NCBI RefSeq assembly: GCF_000425345.1
Contig: NZ_AUDG01000009.1
Coordinates: 44,434 to 108,433, forward strand
Direction: 5' to 3'
Origin: Rheinheimera baltica DSM 14885
GTDB lineage: Bacteria > Pseudomonadota > Gammaproteobacteria > Enterobacterales > Alteromonadaceae
DNA length: 64,000 nt
Shown: positions 7,895-17,900 of the stretch, in pieces
Layout: each line of letters begins with the position of its first letter
Position numbering within the stretch: position 1 is the first letter of the stretch
Position numbers and translations under genes: made by a program
The notes under the pieces: generated by a model
Told to the model about the DNA's origin: nothing
Seen by the model: the letters and a program-made list of their open reading frames with translations, nothing else
Database searches by the model: none

Positions 7895-10276
7895 TTATCT
7901 ATTTTCCAGCCGGTTGTAGTCTAACCAGCCGCTGTCTACCGGGTGCTGGCGCATAAATTGTTGGTTTAGCTTATCGCTAAAGGCCCAAAAATCCGCGGCA
8001 GTGCGCCTTACTCCAATATTATCCAGCAGTGTGCGGTAGTCCTGTTCGGTTTGCAGCTGTTGTACCTGTGCTACCCATTTGGCTAAATCGGCTTCTTTTA
8101 CCCGCCAAAATGCATTGGGATAACTGCCAAGCAGGCCATACACCAGCGTCATATTGTCCTGCGCTGGGTTGCGGTTGTCATCTTCGGCAAACAAACTGTT
8201 AACGTTGTAGTGGGCGCTGTTGCGCAACAGAGTATACAATTCGGCCGGTTTGCCGTTTGCCGGCTCTACCATCAGCATGGTCATTTCCGGCAGAACAGAA
8301 GCGGCCTGCCCGGTAATATTGTGCAATTGCGCCAGCAGCGCTTTGCTGTTGGCCGCCAGCTTGCTGTTTGATAACTGATAACGCTGAGGTTGAACCCCGG
8401 CTAAATGCTGCTGCAGCAGTTGGTAAAGTTCAGCTTTGGGGTTATCGCTGCTAAAGCTCAGCCCTGTAGGCTGGTGAAAAGCATTAATGTCATCGCGGAT
8501 AAAGGCGGTCAGTTCAGTGCCGGATTTTTGATACCAGGCATTAAATTCGCGCCGGCGTGTATCCGGTGGTAACAAGGCCAGAAAGTTAGACTCGCCCTCC
8601 ATGCGTAAAAAGTCCATGTACAGCCGCGTCATCAACTGGTGGCCATAATTGCCGTACACATCAAAGCCGGCTACCAGTAAGTAGTGAATGCGCTCCAGCA
8701 GGGCATAATCTATTACCCAGGCCGTTTTCGGTGGTTGACCCTGCAAGCCTTTTACCACGGTAGCGTTATCAAAGTGGCGAAATACCGTCAGGCTGGCGTT
8801 AGTGTTATCGCCATCGCCGGCCCAGATGCCATCCAACGTAAGGTGGCGGCCATCTTTAAATGCGTTATTAAGAAACTCACTGCGGGCGCGTACATAGCTG
8901 CCCTGGCGTTTGGCAAAGGCAACCCAACTAAGTGCCAGGGTACTGCTCTCTTTTTCGGCCGGCAGGCGCAGGTTATCCTGTTGCGATAAATAAAACGCCT
9001 CTACCTCATTACGGCTTGCCAGTTCCGGTGCGACAAAATACACCCAAAAATGATCGTTTATCACATTCAGCGCCACCTGACCGCGACATACCGGGCCTTT
9101 GATATAACCCATAATGGTGTTTTCCGAACGCTCTAACATAAAACGGTAGCGCGCATTAACCGGCAGCTGCGCAAAGGCGGTTAGCGGATTAGCTGCTATT
9201 TCAGGTTGGTAGCCCGGCAATTTGCTAACCTGATAGTCGGCCTCAACAAACCACTGTTGCCATTTCGCCAACAGCCCGGCGTTAATGTCGTAAGGCTGAT
9301 GGGTTTTATTGACGATAGTGGCGTGCACCGGCAGCAGGCGATAATACACCCTGGAAACGCCCGGGTCGTCAAACGGCCGGCGGCTGGCGATTACCTCAAC
9401 CGGTTGGCCGGGCGGCGTTGCTGAGCGCACCAGGCTATAAAACTGTGGTGTTTGGTGTTCTGCATGCAGCGCACTAAAGTACAAATGCGAGGTAAACAAA
9501 TGCTCGTAAATATAGCGGGCGCTAAGCTGCATGTTCAGGCTATCGGCATTAAGCCACTGTTCCAGTTTAGCCACTTCAGCCAGGGCGTTGTCGGGTAGTG
9601 TTGGCGTTTTCGGCATGGCCGCGCCTTGCTCTAACCAATGCATTAACTGTTTGTGCTCGTCGTCACTTAGCGCAGGCAGACCATAAGGCATACCGGCCAG
9701 CGGCTGACTTTTGGCGAAGTGGTCAAATTGTTCAATAGTGGGGCAGCTTTGGCCGCGATCCAGGCTGAAATCAAACGGCTTGGGCAAAATGTCGCCTGGT
9801 GGCAGCGGGTATTGCTGCTTTAGCGCTAACGAGCGTGCAAGTACCGAAGCCTGTGTATTAGCTTGCGTGCTTTGTTGGCGCTCATTTAACACCGGAAAAA
9901 AGCCGCGCTCGCGCCAGGCGGCCGTACCAAAGGCATCGGTAAACAAGCGGTTGGGAGTAGCGGCCAGCAGCCTGGCGCCATCGTAGACTTTATCTTTGTG
10001 CGCGCCGCGTTCAATACCATCGGTAGAGGACATATTTAACTGGCAGGGCGAATCATAACAAGCGTGGCAGACCACGCAGCGGGCGTCGATAACAGGTTTT
10101 ATGCTGTTGTAAAAATGATCATCTGCTGCATTTTGGGCGCTGACATCGGCGCGGTTGGTTACTAAAGCGCGGCCATACTGCTGATCTAAATCCATACGAC
10201 TGAGCGTAGCGCAACCTACACATACCAAGACAAAAAGCAGTAAAAACTTTTTCCATTTATGGACGGATATGAGCAT
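7895..10276 (-). CDS. cti: Fatty acid cis/trans isomerase (haem c containing)
   Basis: Protein of 793 residues matching Cti, the periplasmic enzyme that converts cis-unsaturated acyl chains of membrane phospholipids to trans during solvent or heat stress. Near the N terminus a c-type haem site CxxCH (ARCVVCHACYDSPC) follows a hydrophobic export segment (LLLFVLVCVGCA), which could also act as a lipobox. Family hallmarks include RGFFPVLNE, the second haem-side motif MPYGLPALSDDE, and a C-terminal domain with YPNAFWRV. Length is normal for Cti. Membrane-stress regulation is expected from family knowledge, but I see no regulatory site. It is probably transcribed together with the downstream M14 gene. 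Confidence 0.9.
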   Translation of the reverse strand: MLISVHKWKKFLLLFVLVCVGCATLSRMDLDQQYGRALVTNRADVSAQNAADDHFYNSIKPVIDARCVVCHACYDSPCQLNMSSTDGIERGAHKDKVYDGARLLAATPNRLFTDAFGTAAWRERGFFPVLNERQQSTQANTQASVLARSLALKQQYPLPPGDILPKPFDFSLDRGQSCPTIEQFDHFAKSQPLAGMPYGLPALSDDEHKQLMHWLEQGAAMPKTPTLPDNALAEVAKLEQWLNADSLNMQLSARYIYEHLFTSHLYFSALHAEHQTPQFYSLVRSATPPGQPVEVIASRRPFDDPGVSRVYYRLLPVHATIVNKTHQPYDINAGLLAKWQQWFVEADYQVSKLPGYQPEIAANPLTAFAQLPVNARYRFMLERSENTIMGYIKGPVCRGQVALNVINDHFWVYFVAPELASRNEVEAFYLSQQDNLRLPAEKESSTLALSWVAFAKRQGSYVRARSEFLNNAFKDGRHLTLDGIWAGDGDNTNASLTVFRHFDNATVVKGLQGQPPKTAWVIDYALLERIHYLLVAGFDVYGNYGHQLMTRLYMDFLRMEGESNFLALLPPDTRRREFNAWYQKSGTELTAFIRDDINAFHQPTGLSFSSDNPKAELYQLLQQHLAGVQPQRYQLSNSKLAANSKALLAQLHNITGQAASVLPEMTMLMVEPANGKPAELYTLLRNSAHYNVNSLFAEDDNRNPAQDNMTLVYGLLGSYPNAFWRVKEADLAKWVAQVQQLQTEQDYRTLLDNIGVRRTAADFWAFSDKLNQQFMRQHPVDSGWLDYNRLENR

Positions 10277-10432
10277 GGATTTTCCTGTCTGGCGACGTTA
10301 TATCGTTCTTTATGGTACCGCCTTAACGGATAATTTACTAATGGCCCGGCGCATTTTGCAGCGCCACTTTCGCTGATGTTGTGCCACGGTACTGTCTTTT
10401 TGCCCTACAGCAAAGCTCTGTTTGTACTAACG

Positions 10433-10470
10433 CAGGAGGGCACTGCGGCAAGTACAGCGGTACCCTCCTG
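10433..10470. repeat. Long imperfect inverted repeat between cti and the lipoprotein gene
   Basis: Arms CAGGAGGG and CCCTCCTG extend inward with further pairing (about 14 paired positions with two mismatches) around a short loop. It lies 22 bases beyond the stop of the lipoprotein gene on the minus strand. Neither flank has a T-run, so a factor-independent terminator is not clearly supported. It may be an RNA 3'-end stabilising hairpin. Confidence 0.5.
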
Positions 10471-10492
10471 GCTTACGCAGATATCAAGATGA

Positions 10493-11164
10493 CTATTCAG
10501 CCGCCATAACGCGCGCACCGTTTCGGTCTACAACGAGCAGATAAGAGGCTCCTGACTCTGCAGTACATAAATCAATCGCATTATCAGCAACTTTAAGGCT
10601 GTTAGCGCAGTTATTTACCTCCAGATAAGCGGTAACTTTACCTTTTTCGGTATTTAACACCTGGTTACCGTCGACAGACACTGCATAGTTACCATCGGCA
10701 AATAACCGAACATTGAATGTATCTGCTTTACTGTGCTTTTTTCCGGTGATGACCGACAGTGTTTTAACGCTGCCTTCTTCCCATGCGATAACCCACAATT
10801 TTTCGCCGTTAGTTAAGGTTTTAGTGGTGCGTTCTTCATTGTTTTTGCTGATACTGTCCCTGGCGCCTAAATTCACAATGTTGTTAATTGCTTTATAGCT
10901 GTATCGATAGGGCGTACCGACTTCATTAACGGGCACATCCTGTGAGACCAAATTGTCTGTATCAAACAGACCACTGTAACCACTGTCAAATTTGCGCTTG
11001 GCAACATGCAGATCTGCCATAGAACTCCAGGCATTAACCAGCGAAATGCTGGCGCTATGAGTGAGCTTCTCATCCAACTCATCTGAGCTTTCACCACATC
11101 CGATAAGTGCAGTAGTTATACCGAATATCAGCGCCAAACCTAGTCCTTTACTATTTTTCGCCAT
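10493..11164 (-). CDS. Predicted lipoprotein of unknown function
   Basis: Protein of 223 residues with a clear lipoprotein signal: MAKNSKGLGLALIFG..., then lipobox LIGC with Cys near residue 23 and GESSDE after it. It should be lipid-anchored in the envelope. The frame is open further upstream, but the ATG at 11164 has GGAG six bases away and starts the signal peptide, so I chose it. The mature part is soluble and polar, with a cysteine pair near the end (VNNCANSL and IDLCTAE). I recognise no family. It stands alone between a two-component operon and cti. Confidence 0.7.
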   Translation of the reverse strand: MAKNSKGLGLALIFGITTALIGCGESSDELDEKLTHSASISLVNAWSSMADLHVAKRKFDSGYSGLFDTDNLVSQDVPVNEVGTPYRYSYKAINNIVNLGARDSISKNNEERTTKTLTNGEKLWVIAWEEGSVKTLSVITGKKHSKADTFNVRLFADGNYAVSVDGNQVLNTEKGKVTAYLEVNNCANSLKVADNAIDLCTAESGASYLLVVDRNGARVMAAE

Positions 11165-11374
11165 CACGATCTCCATAAATTTAATTAAAACCAGCCTGGT
11201 GGTCTGTTGTTGTTTCACACTTTTATCAATACCAACACATGCCTTGCATACGCCGCGACAAAGATGTCGAAAAAAGGTTAACACTGTGGTGTTAGTTGCA
11301 GGAAGTTGATAATTGTCTGAAAATTGTAAGGGTTAAGCGCGTAGCTTAGAGCACGTAGCTTAGAAAGCGTATCT

Positions 11375-12709
11375 TTAACAATCCAAATCAGAGGCCGCCC
11401 GCGGCAGCTGTAAGCTGAAACAGGCTCCACCGGCAGCACTTTTGTTAACACACACTCGGCCGTTATGCCAACTGGCAACCCGATGAACGATAGCAAGACC
11501 TAATCCAAACTGCGGTGTTTCAGCAGTAGCGCTGTCAGTATCAAGTCGGACAAAGGGCTGAAATATTCGTAACGTATCGACTTCGGCGATACCAGGGCCA
11601 TCGTCACTAATGTTTAACCAGATTTCATGCGCTTGCTCTTGAATGGACAGCACGATGTGTCGTTCTGCGTAGCGGCTTGCATTGTGTAATATATTTAATA
11701 GCGCCCTTTGCAGCCAGTGCGCGTTGGCGTGGCTTAACCAAATTTCCTGTTCCGGCAGTTGTAGCGTCAGTTGTATCAGTGGCCGCTTGGGATGCGCCTT
11801 GTGTTGTTGTTGCAATAACAGCTGGCACTGACTGGCAACCTGTGCACAACAGCTGAGTAATTCTACCGCCGAAAACCTCAGTTTCTGCTGCTGACGTGAC
11901 AAACCGGCGTATTCCAGAAAGGCATTTACCATGGCCTCCATTCGGTCTAAATCCTGCTCCAGGCGTTGCAAATAGTGATCTTTTTGCTGCGGGTGTTCAC
12001 ATTCCTGAGCGGCGTCTAAGCCAAAACGAAAGCAGGCTAAGGGAGTGCGCAAGTCATGTGATAATGAGCTGGCCAGCAGTTGGTTATCTGCCAGCAATTG
12101 TGTTATCTGGTCAGCCATCTGATTAAAGCTATGCTCCAAAGCGGGAATGTATGACCAGGGAGAGGGCGATAGCCGGGTTTTCAAGTCGCCCTGTCCAAAT
12201 CGTTTAGTTGCCTGACTTAACAACCAGAGCTGGCGGGTTAGTGGTGTTAACCAGAACAACATTAGTAGGCAGATGCCGGCGTAAAACAACAATGTCAGCC
12301 ATAAATCACCTGGGAGCGGTTCTGGTTCAGCGGGTAGTTGCACTTTTAATAACCATTGCGGGTGAGCAGTTAGTGCTTTGAGTAAATACCGATGCTCACT
12401 TGCTGCCAGGCTTAACCCCTGCGGCCGGTATAGCTGGTATTTTAGTTCTTCCGGTAGGGCGAGGTGGGCTAAAGGTTCAAACGAAACTTGTAGTTGCCAT
12501 CGCAGCGATTGCTCTGCGGCAAATGATGGTAAATCTGCGGCGACACTCTGATTTGCTTCTTCAGCAAGCTGAGCAAGCAATACAGGGAGTAACTTTTCGT
12601 CTGCAGTGGCATGGGGTTCGGCCTGGCCAGCCAGTGAGTCCAGCATAGCGCCCAACACAAACAGCGCGCAAACAGCTGACAGCATAAGGCTTAGACTTAG
12701 CTTTAACAT
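11375..12709 (-). CDS. Sensor histidine kinase, RstB-like
   Basis: Inner-membrane sensor kinase of 444 residues. An N-terminal membrane segment (residues 1-25), a periplasmic domain of about 120 residues and a second membrane segment (LWLTLLFYAGICLLMLFWL) are followed by a HAMP region. The HisKA box has H218 (SLSHDLRTPL), then the N box (LLNILHNASRYAE), G1 (ISDDGPGIAE) and G2 (FGLGLAIVHRV). It is the last gene of the MipA, DUF3019, regulator and kinase operon and follows the response regulator by 34 bp. Its partner is that regulator. The signal is unknown. MipA/DUF3019 as neighbours hint at an envelope or metal-stress input, by analogy only. Confidence 0.88.
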   Translation of the reverse strand: MLKLSLSLMLSAVCALFVLGAMLDSLAGQAEPHATADEKLLPVLLAQLAEEANQSVAADLPSFAAEQSLRWQLQVSFEPLAHLALPEELKYQLYRPQGLSLAASEHRYLLKALTAHPQWLLKVQLPAEPEPLPGDLWLTLLFYAGICLLMLFWLTPLTRQLWLLSQATKRFGQGDLKTRLSPSPWSYIPALEHSFNQMADQITQLLADNQLLASSLSHDLRTPLACFRFGLDAAQECEHPQQKDHYLQRLEQDLDRMEAMVNAFLEYAGLSRQQQKLRFSAVELLSCCAQVASQCQLLLQQQHKAHPKRPLIQLTLQLPEQEIWLSHANAHWLQRALLNILHNASRYAERHIVLSIQEQAHEIWLNISDDGPGIAEVDTLRIFQPFVRLDTDSATAETPQFGLGLAIVHRVASWHNGRVCVNKSAAGGACFSLQLPRAASDLDC

Positions 12710-12743
12710 ACAATATGTGCTTGCAGCTGCATAACGTTAAACA

Positions 12744-13460
12744 TCACCGCCAGCCATCAGCGACAAATAAATAGCCTTTACCCCAGACGGTTTTTATCCC
12801 TTTAGGGTTGCTGGCATCATCGGCCAGTTTTTTTCGTAGTATAGAAACCATAACGTCAAAGCGTCGGTCCAGGCCATCGTGTTCACGCCCTTTCATAGCA
12901 AGAAAAACCTGATCTCTACTGCAAATTTCACCAGCATGACAGGCCAAATACCAAAGCAAGCAAAATTCGGTACTGGTCAGATTAATTTCTGCTCCGCGCA
13001 ATAATACACGTTGCGCACTGGCGCAAATGTGCAGTTGACCAAACTGCAAGGTCTCAGTGTTGGTGGCGCTTTTTTCTGAAGTATTACTTGCTAAACAAGA
13101 GCGCAGAGCCGCTTCAATTCTGGCGTGCAATACCCTTGGCCGTACCGGTTTAACCAGATAATCTGTTGCGCCGGTTTGCAAACCTATCACTTCGTCACTT
13201 TCTTCACCCTGCGCGGTCAGCATCAAAATAGGTAACTGATATTGTTGTCGTATTTGCTTACAAAGGGCGAGCCCATTAAGGCCGGGTAACATCAGATCCA
13301 GTAAAATCAGGTCGACGTGTTGCTGTGCCATGGCGTCCAATACGGTGTCACCACGGCAGTGGTGCAAAACCTGATAACCTTTTTGTTGCAGGTAAGTTTT
13401 TACCCAATCGGCAAGCGATACATCATCTTCCACCAGTAAGATGGTGCTCAAATCTGTCAT
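12744..13460 (-). CDS. OmpR-family response regulator, RstA-like
   Basis: Protein of 238 residues. The receiver domain has acidic pocket residues E11 to D13, phospho-acceptor D55 (ILLDLMLPG) and a conserved lysine in LVKPVRPR. The C-terminal winged helix shows FDVMVSILRKKL and KTVWGKGYLF, resembling RstA. The ATG at 13460 has AGGAG five bases upstream and is better than the GTG two codons earlier. It begins 9 bases after the DUF3019 stop. It probably regulates its own operon, including the MipA-like porin, as in similarly arranged Shewanella loci; this is inference. Confidence 0.9.
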   Translation of the reverse strand: MTDLSTILLVEDDVSLADWVKTYLQQKGYQVLHHCRGDTVLDAMAQQHVDLILLDLMLPGLNGLALCKQIRQQYQLPILMLTAQGEESDEVIGLQTGATDYLVKPVRPRVLHARIEAALRSCLASNTSEKSATNTETLQFGQLHICASAQRVLLRGAEINLTSTEFCLLWYLACHAGEICSRDQVFLAMKGREHDGLDRRFDVMVSILRKKLADDASNPKGIKTVWGKGYLFVADGWR

Positions 13461-13468
13461 GCTCACTC

Positions 13469-13879
13469 CTAGAATAAACGCCAGTGACGCTTTATTTTAG
13501 ATGCCTTATGCACCCAATTAACTTCAACTTCAACCTGCGCCAGTACCTGTTGTTGCTGACGCAGCATAACCTTAGTGCTTTGCGCTGCGGCAAACTCAAA
13601 CTGATGGCTGCCCTGAATTTGATGTTGCCAACACTTCAGCACCTTGTCCGCAAGTGTCAAACATAAATCGAGTGGTTGAGCACTATGCCAGCGTGCTGTG
13701 ACAGTGCTGTAACAGGTTCGTCCTTGTTGTATGCTGATGCATTTATCAGGTGTTACTGCCAGCACGACGCTTTCAAAATTGCTATTGTCACTAGCGAACG
13801 CTTTATCCGACATGTAAAAAGCACCTGCGACTATCAGACCAGCACAGAGTGGAGCGCGGCACTGGAATTTAAAAAACAT
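13469..13879 (-). CDS. DUF3019 domain protein, exported
   Basis: Small protein of 136 residues with a signal peptide (LCAGLIVAGAFYMSDKAFA) and a DUF3019 body containing three cysteines (PDKCISI, RTCYSTVTARW, LDLCLTL and KCWQH region). It overlaps the end of the mipA-like gene by 11 bp and is followed 9 bp later by the response regulator, so the four genes are one transcriptional unit. Its function is unknown. The fixed neighbourhood with an outer-membrane MipA/OmpV protein and a two-component system suggests a periplasmic accessory or sensory role. Confidence 0.8.
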   Translation of the reverse strand: MFFKFQCRAPLCAGLIVAGAFYMSDKAFASDNSNFESVVLAVTPDKCISIQQGRTCYSTVTARWHSAQPLDLCLTLADKVLKCWQHQIQGSHQFEFAAAQSTKVMLRQQQQVLAQVEVEVNWVHKASKIKRHWRLF

Positions 13880-14735
13880 AGCGCACCATTACGACCATCA
13901 ACTTTTCCTGATCGCGTGTTACGACTGGGCTTTGGCGGTAATTACGGCTAAACAGATTAAGGCCAACACTGGCATCTAACTGCCAATGCTTTGCCAGAGG
14001 GTAAACCGCAGATACACCAAAATGGGTTTTGTATCCTGCACCGGCACGGTAGAGTGCTCGCCCGGGGCGAGCTTCATCAGCGTCAATGCCATAGTAATAA
14101 TTAACCACGTTGCTGGACTCGAGCGTTAGTGCGGTACTCAGATACACGTCGAGGTTACGCCAGGGTAATAAATAGCTGTAGCTTAAACGGGTAATAATAC
14201 CGTGGTGGGCGGCAAGGTCGATTCCAGACTCAAAACCAAACACGTGTTGCTGCCATAGAAACTGGTAACGAATTGCGTTTAAAGAGTCAGGTGCGCGTGC
14301 TTTAAGCCCTTCCAACTGTGGTGTTGCGCTGCTGGTTTTTTTGTTGGGCAACCAGACATTATAGTTACTGGCAATTAAATCCCAGCTATGTTGCTCATGT
14401 TGATAAAAGCGGTAGCCAATAGTTGCACTGTATATGTAGGTGCCACTACGATGGATAGGCGTTTCAATAAAGAAGTTACGCCATTGCAACTCGCCAGAAA
14501 TAACGAAAAGCAGGTCATTATTTAATTCTCGCTCTAAGCCTGGTACTAGCGTTTGATGGAAGCCTTTGCCTACACCCAGATAAAGCGTACCGTCGAAATC
14601 GTCACGCCAACTGTTGGTTGACGGCTCTGAAGTGTCCGCGCCTGCAAAGCTTGCCATTACCAGGCAACACGCCAGGCCTAGCTTGATGCTGTGTTGTAAA
14701 AACCGCACTAGTTGTCTACTGCAATACATTGCCAT
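13869..14735 (-). CDS. MipA/OmpV family outer-membrane protein
   Basis: Protein of 288 residues with a signal peptide (LGLACCLVMASFAGA) and a beta-barrel body rich in alternating aromatic strands, ending in MVVMVRYVF with a terminal phenylalanine. The sequence resembles MipA/OmpV family barrels (YLGVGKGFH..., YIYSATIGYRFY, GAGYKTHFGVSAVYPLAKHW). It leads the operon with DUF3019 and the two-component pair. Its promoter must lie in the 230-bp region shared divergently with recC. It could be a porin or a peptidoglycan-enzyme scaffold; the sequence does not decide this. Confidence 0.8.
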   Translation of the reverse strand: MAMYCSRQLVRFLQHSIKLGLACCLVMASFAGADTSEPSTNSWRDDFDGTLYLGVGKGFHQTLVPGLERELNNDLLFVISGELQWRNFFIETPIHRSGTYIYSATIGYRFYQHEQHSWDLIASNYNVWLPNKKTSSATPQLEGLKARAPDSLNAIRYQFLWQQHVFGFESGIDLAAHHGIITRLSYSYLLPWRNLDVYLSTALTLESSNVVNYYYGIDADEARPGRALYRAGAGYKTHFGVSAVYPLAKHWQLDASVGLNLFSRNYRQSPVVTRDQEKLMVVMVRYVF

Positions 14736-14966
14736 TCCATTGGCCTAAAAGCATAAAATTAATCATCGGGCACAGATAATACAGGCTCTGCTATAAAATA
14801 ATGTTTAAAAAGTGTAAGGTTTTGCGTCAGTTTGGTGCAAACATTTTTAATGGCAAACTGAGTTGGTGTTGCACTGCATTTTGCCAAGCATAGTGGTACC
14901 AGCTTCATTCTCAAAAGTTAAGCACTGTGCTAACCTGCCATCATCTTGTTTTGCCAGAGAAATAGC

Positions 14967-17900
14967 ATGCTGCAGAGCGGTTTTGTCGTTATCCATAGCA
15001 ATCAGCTTGAAACCCTGCGCGAGCTACTCGTGCAGTGGATGAGTCGCCATCCTATTTCTGTATTGGGCACTGAAGAAATTCTGGTACAAAGTAATGGTAT
15101 TGCGCAGTGGCTTAAAATGGCGCTGGCGGAAACGGCTAATGACCACCCCGGCATTGCCGCAGGCTTACAAGTAGAGCTACCAAATAAGTTTGTCTGGCAG
15201 TTATACCGCGCCGTATTGGGTGACAGCATTCCCAAAAGTTTACCCTACGATAAAATCAACTTAGGCTGGCGTTTGCTGGGGCTGTTGCCGCACCTTACCG
15301 ACACCGTTTTTGCACCATTACAACGTTACTTACTGGATGATATTGATGGCAAAAAGCGTTATCAGCTGGCGCTGCGTTTAGCCGACTTATTTGACCAATA
15401 TCAGGTATACCGGGCGGATTGGTTAAAAAGTTGGCGCGACGGTGCCAATGCCTTGCCGGGCAGCAAACAGCAGCTGGTGCCTGAGGATCAGCTATGGCAA
15501 CCGGCGTTATGGCGTTTGGTGCAGCAGCAACTGGCTAACGTGTGTGATGAGGGGGCTTATTCCAGCCGGGCAGATGTGCACAGTACTGCTTTGGCCGCCT
15601 TGCAACAGGGCAAGCTGGCGCGGCCAGACCTATTGCCAGAGCGTATTATTGTGTTTGGCGTGTCGTCTTTGCCGCAGCAAACGGTCGAGCTATTAGCGGC
15701 GTTAGGCGCGCAGCGTCAGGTCATTTTAACGGTGCTTAACCCTTGCCGGCATTTTTGGGGGGATATCAGCACTATTAAAGATGATATGCGTGGTGCACAA
15801 AAACGTCATCAGCGTAAAGCAGGCTTACCTCAGGTGCTGGACGCTGACGCATTGTATTTGCATGCCCCGGTATTGCTGGCCAGCTTAGGCAAGCAAGGGC
15901 GGGATTACGTGAGTTTGCTTGACCAGTTTGACCAGCCAGAGCTTTACCAGCAATGGTTTAATGGCCGTATCGATTTATTCTCAGCGCCAGTTGACGATAT
16001 TAGCCGCTTACCCCTGTTGGCGCAGTTACAACAGGCCATGTTAGAACTGGAGCCGACGCCTAATCCACCGCGTGCCTTGGCCACTGATGACAAGAGTATC
16101 CAGTTTCATATAGCGCATAGTCGCCAGCGCGAAGTGGAAATTTTGCAGGATAACCTGATAGCGGCCTTTGCGGCTGATCCCAGCTTACAAGGACGCGATA
16201 TTATCGTGATGACGCCGGATATAAGCCAGTATCAAAGCCATGTGCATGCCGTATTTGGCCGTTTGGCACCAGACGATGCCCGCTTTTTGCCTTACACCCT
16301 GGCGGATCAAACTTTGCGTGGCAGCCAGCCACTTTTGGTTGCGTTGGAATATATGCTGGACTTACCGCAGCAGCGTTTTGCCCTCAGTGAAATGTCAGAT
16401 TTGCTCGACGTACCAGCTATTCAACGCCGTTTTGGCATTAACCCCGATGCCTTACCGCAGCTGCGATTGTGGCTGACAGAAGCGGGGGTGCGCTGGGGGT
16501 TGGATGCAGAGCAACGCGCGGGGCTTAAACTGGGTAACCTGGATAACAGTTTCAGCTGGATGTTTGGTATTGAACGGATGTTGCTGGGTTTTGCCATGGG
16601 TGATGAGCCCGAATGGCAAGGCTGTGCGCCCTATGCTGAGGTAGCGGGCCTGGGCGCCGCAGAGCTGGGGCCGGTATTGCAGTTTATTCAACAGTTAAAA
16701 CGCTGGTACAGCAATATTAGCCAGAATACCGACCGCAGCCTGGTGCATTGGCAGCAACTCATGCTGGGTGAGCAAGGCTTATTGCTTAGCCTGTTTGATT
16801 TTAGTGACGAGCAAGACCAACTGATTTATAGCCGGTTAAGCGATGCCTTAGTGCAATTAGTTGATGCCGCCGACAGTGGCGATTTTGCCGGTGAAATTAG
16901 CCTGGCAGTGTTGCGTGAAGCCTGGTTAGAGCAAGCCAGTAGCAGCGGTTTAAGCCAACGCTTTCTGGCCGGCAGTATTACGTTTTCAACCCTGATGCCA
17001 ATGCGGGCTATTCCGTTTAAGCGTATTTACCTGCTGGGGCTGAATGATGGTGATTATCCGCGTTCGCGCATGCGCGATGATTTTGATTTAATGGCGCAAG
17101 AATACCGGCCGGGCGACCGGTCGCGACGAGATGACGACCGCTATCTCTTTTTAGAAGCATTACTCAGCGCACGCCAGGCGGTGTATTTAAGCTGGGTAGG
17201 GCGTAATATCCGAAATAACAGTGAGTTACCTCCCAGTGTGTTGGTTAGCCAACTGCGTGATTTACTGAACAGCGGCTGGCACCTTGCTCCCACAGCCAAG
17301 GATAACAAAAGCACTGTCGCCGATAGTTTGACAACGGTATATCCGTTGCAACCGTTCTCGACGCAGTATTTTAACGGTAACTTTGCTACCTATGCCCATG
17401 AATGGCAGGCGGCATATCAACCTGCCGAGCGGCAAACAGCGCTATTGTCAACAGAGGGTAGCGACACCTTACCGGTGTTAACGCTGCGCTTGTTGGACGA
17501 CTTTCTGGCTAATCCATGCCGGCATTATTTAACCCAACGTTTTAAAACCCGCTTTTATCGTGCGGAATTGGCCACGGAAGATACGGAACCCTTCGTGCTG
17601 GATGCCTTGCAGTTGTATCAGTTAAAGCAGCAGCTGCTTGATCAGTTGTTGCTCAATCAGCAGGCGCAAAATGATGATCGCTATCTTGATGCTGCGGTGA
17701 GCCAATTGGCAAAACAAGCGCGTTTGCCGCTGGCATTGTTTGGCCAGTTAACCAGCGCCCAAATCGCCCGTGAAGTAGACGTGGTGTTTAGCCGTTATCG
17801 GGCTGCCGGTACGCATTGGCAGCGGCGCACGCAAGCGTTACCGGTAACATTGCAGGCCGGAGTTTTGCAATTGCAGGATACGCTAAGCAATGTGTATTTC

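Noticed and set aside
10433..10470. Long hairpin considered as a rho-independent terminator
   Set aside because: No T-run on either side, so it was recorded only as an inverted repeat.
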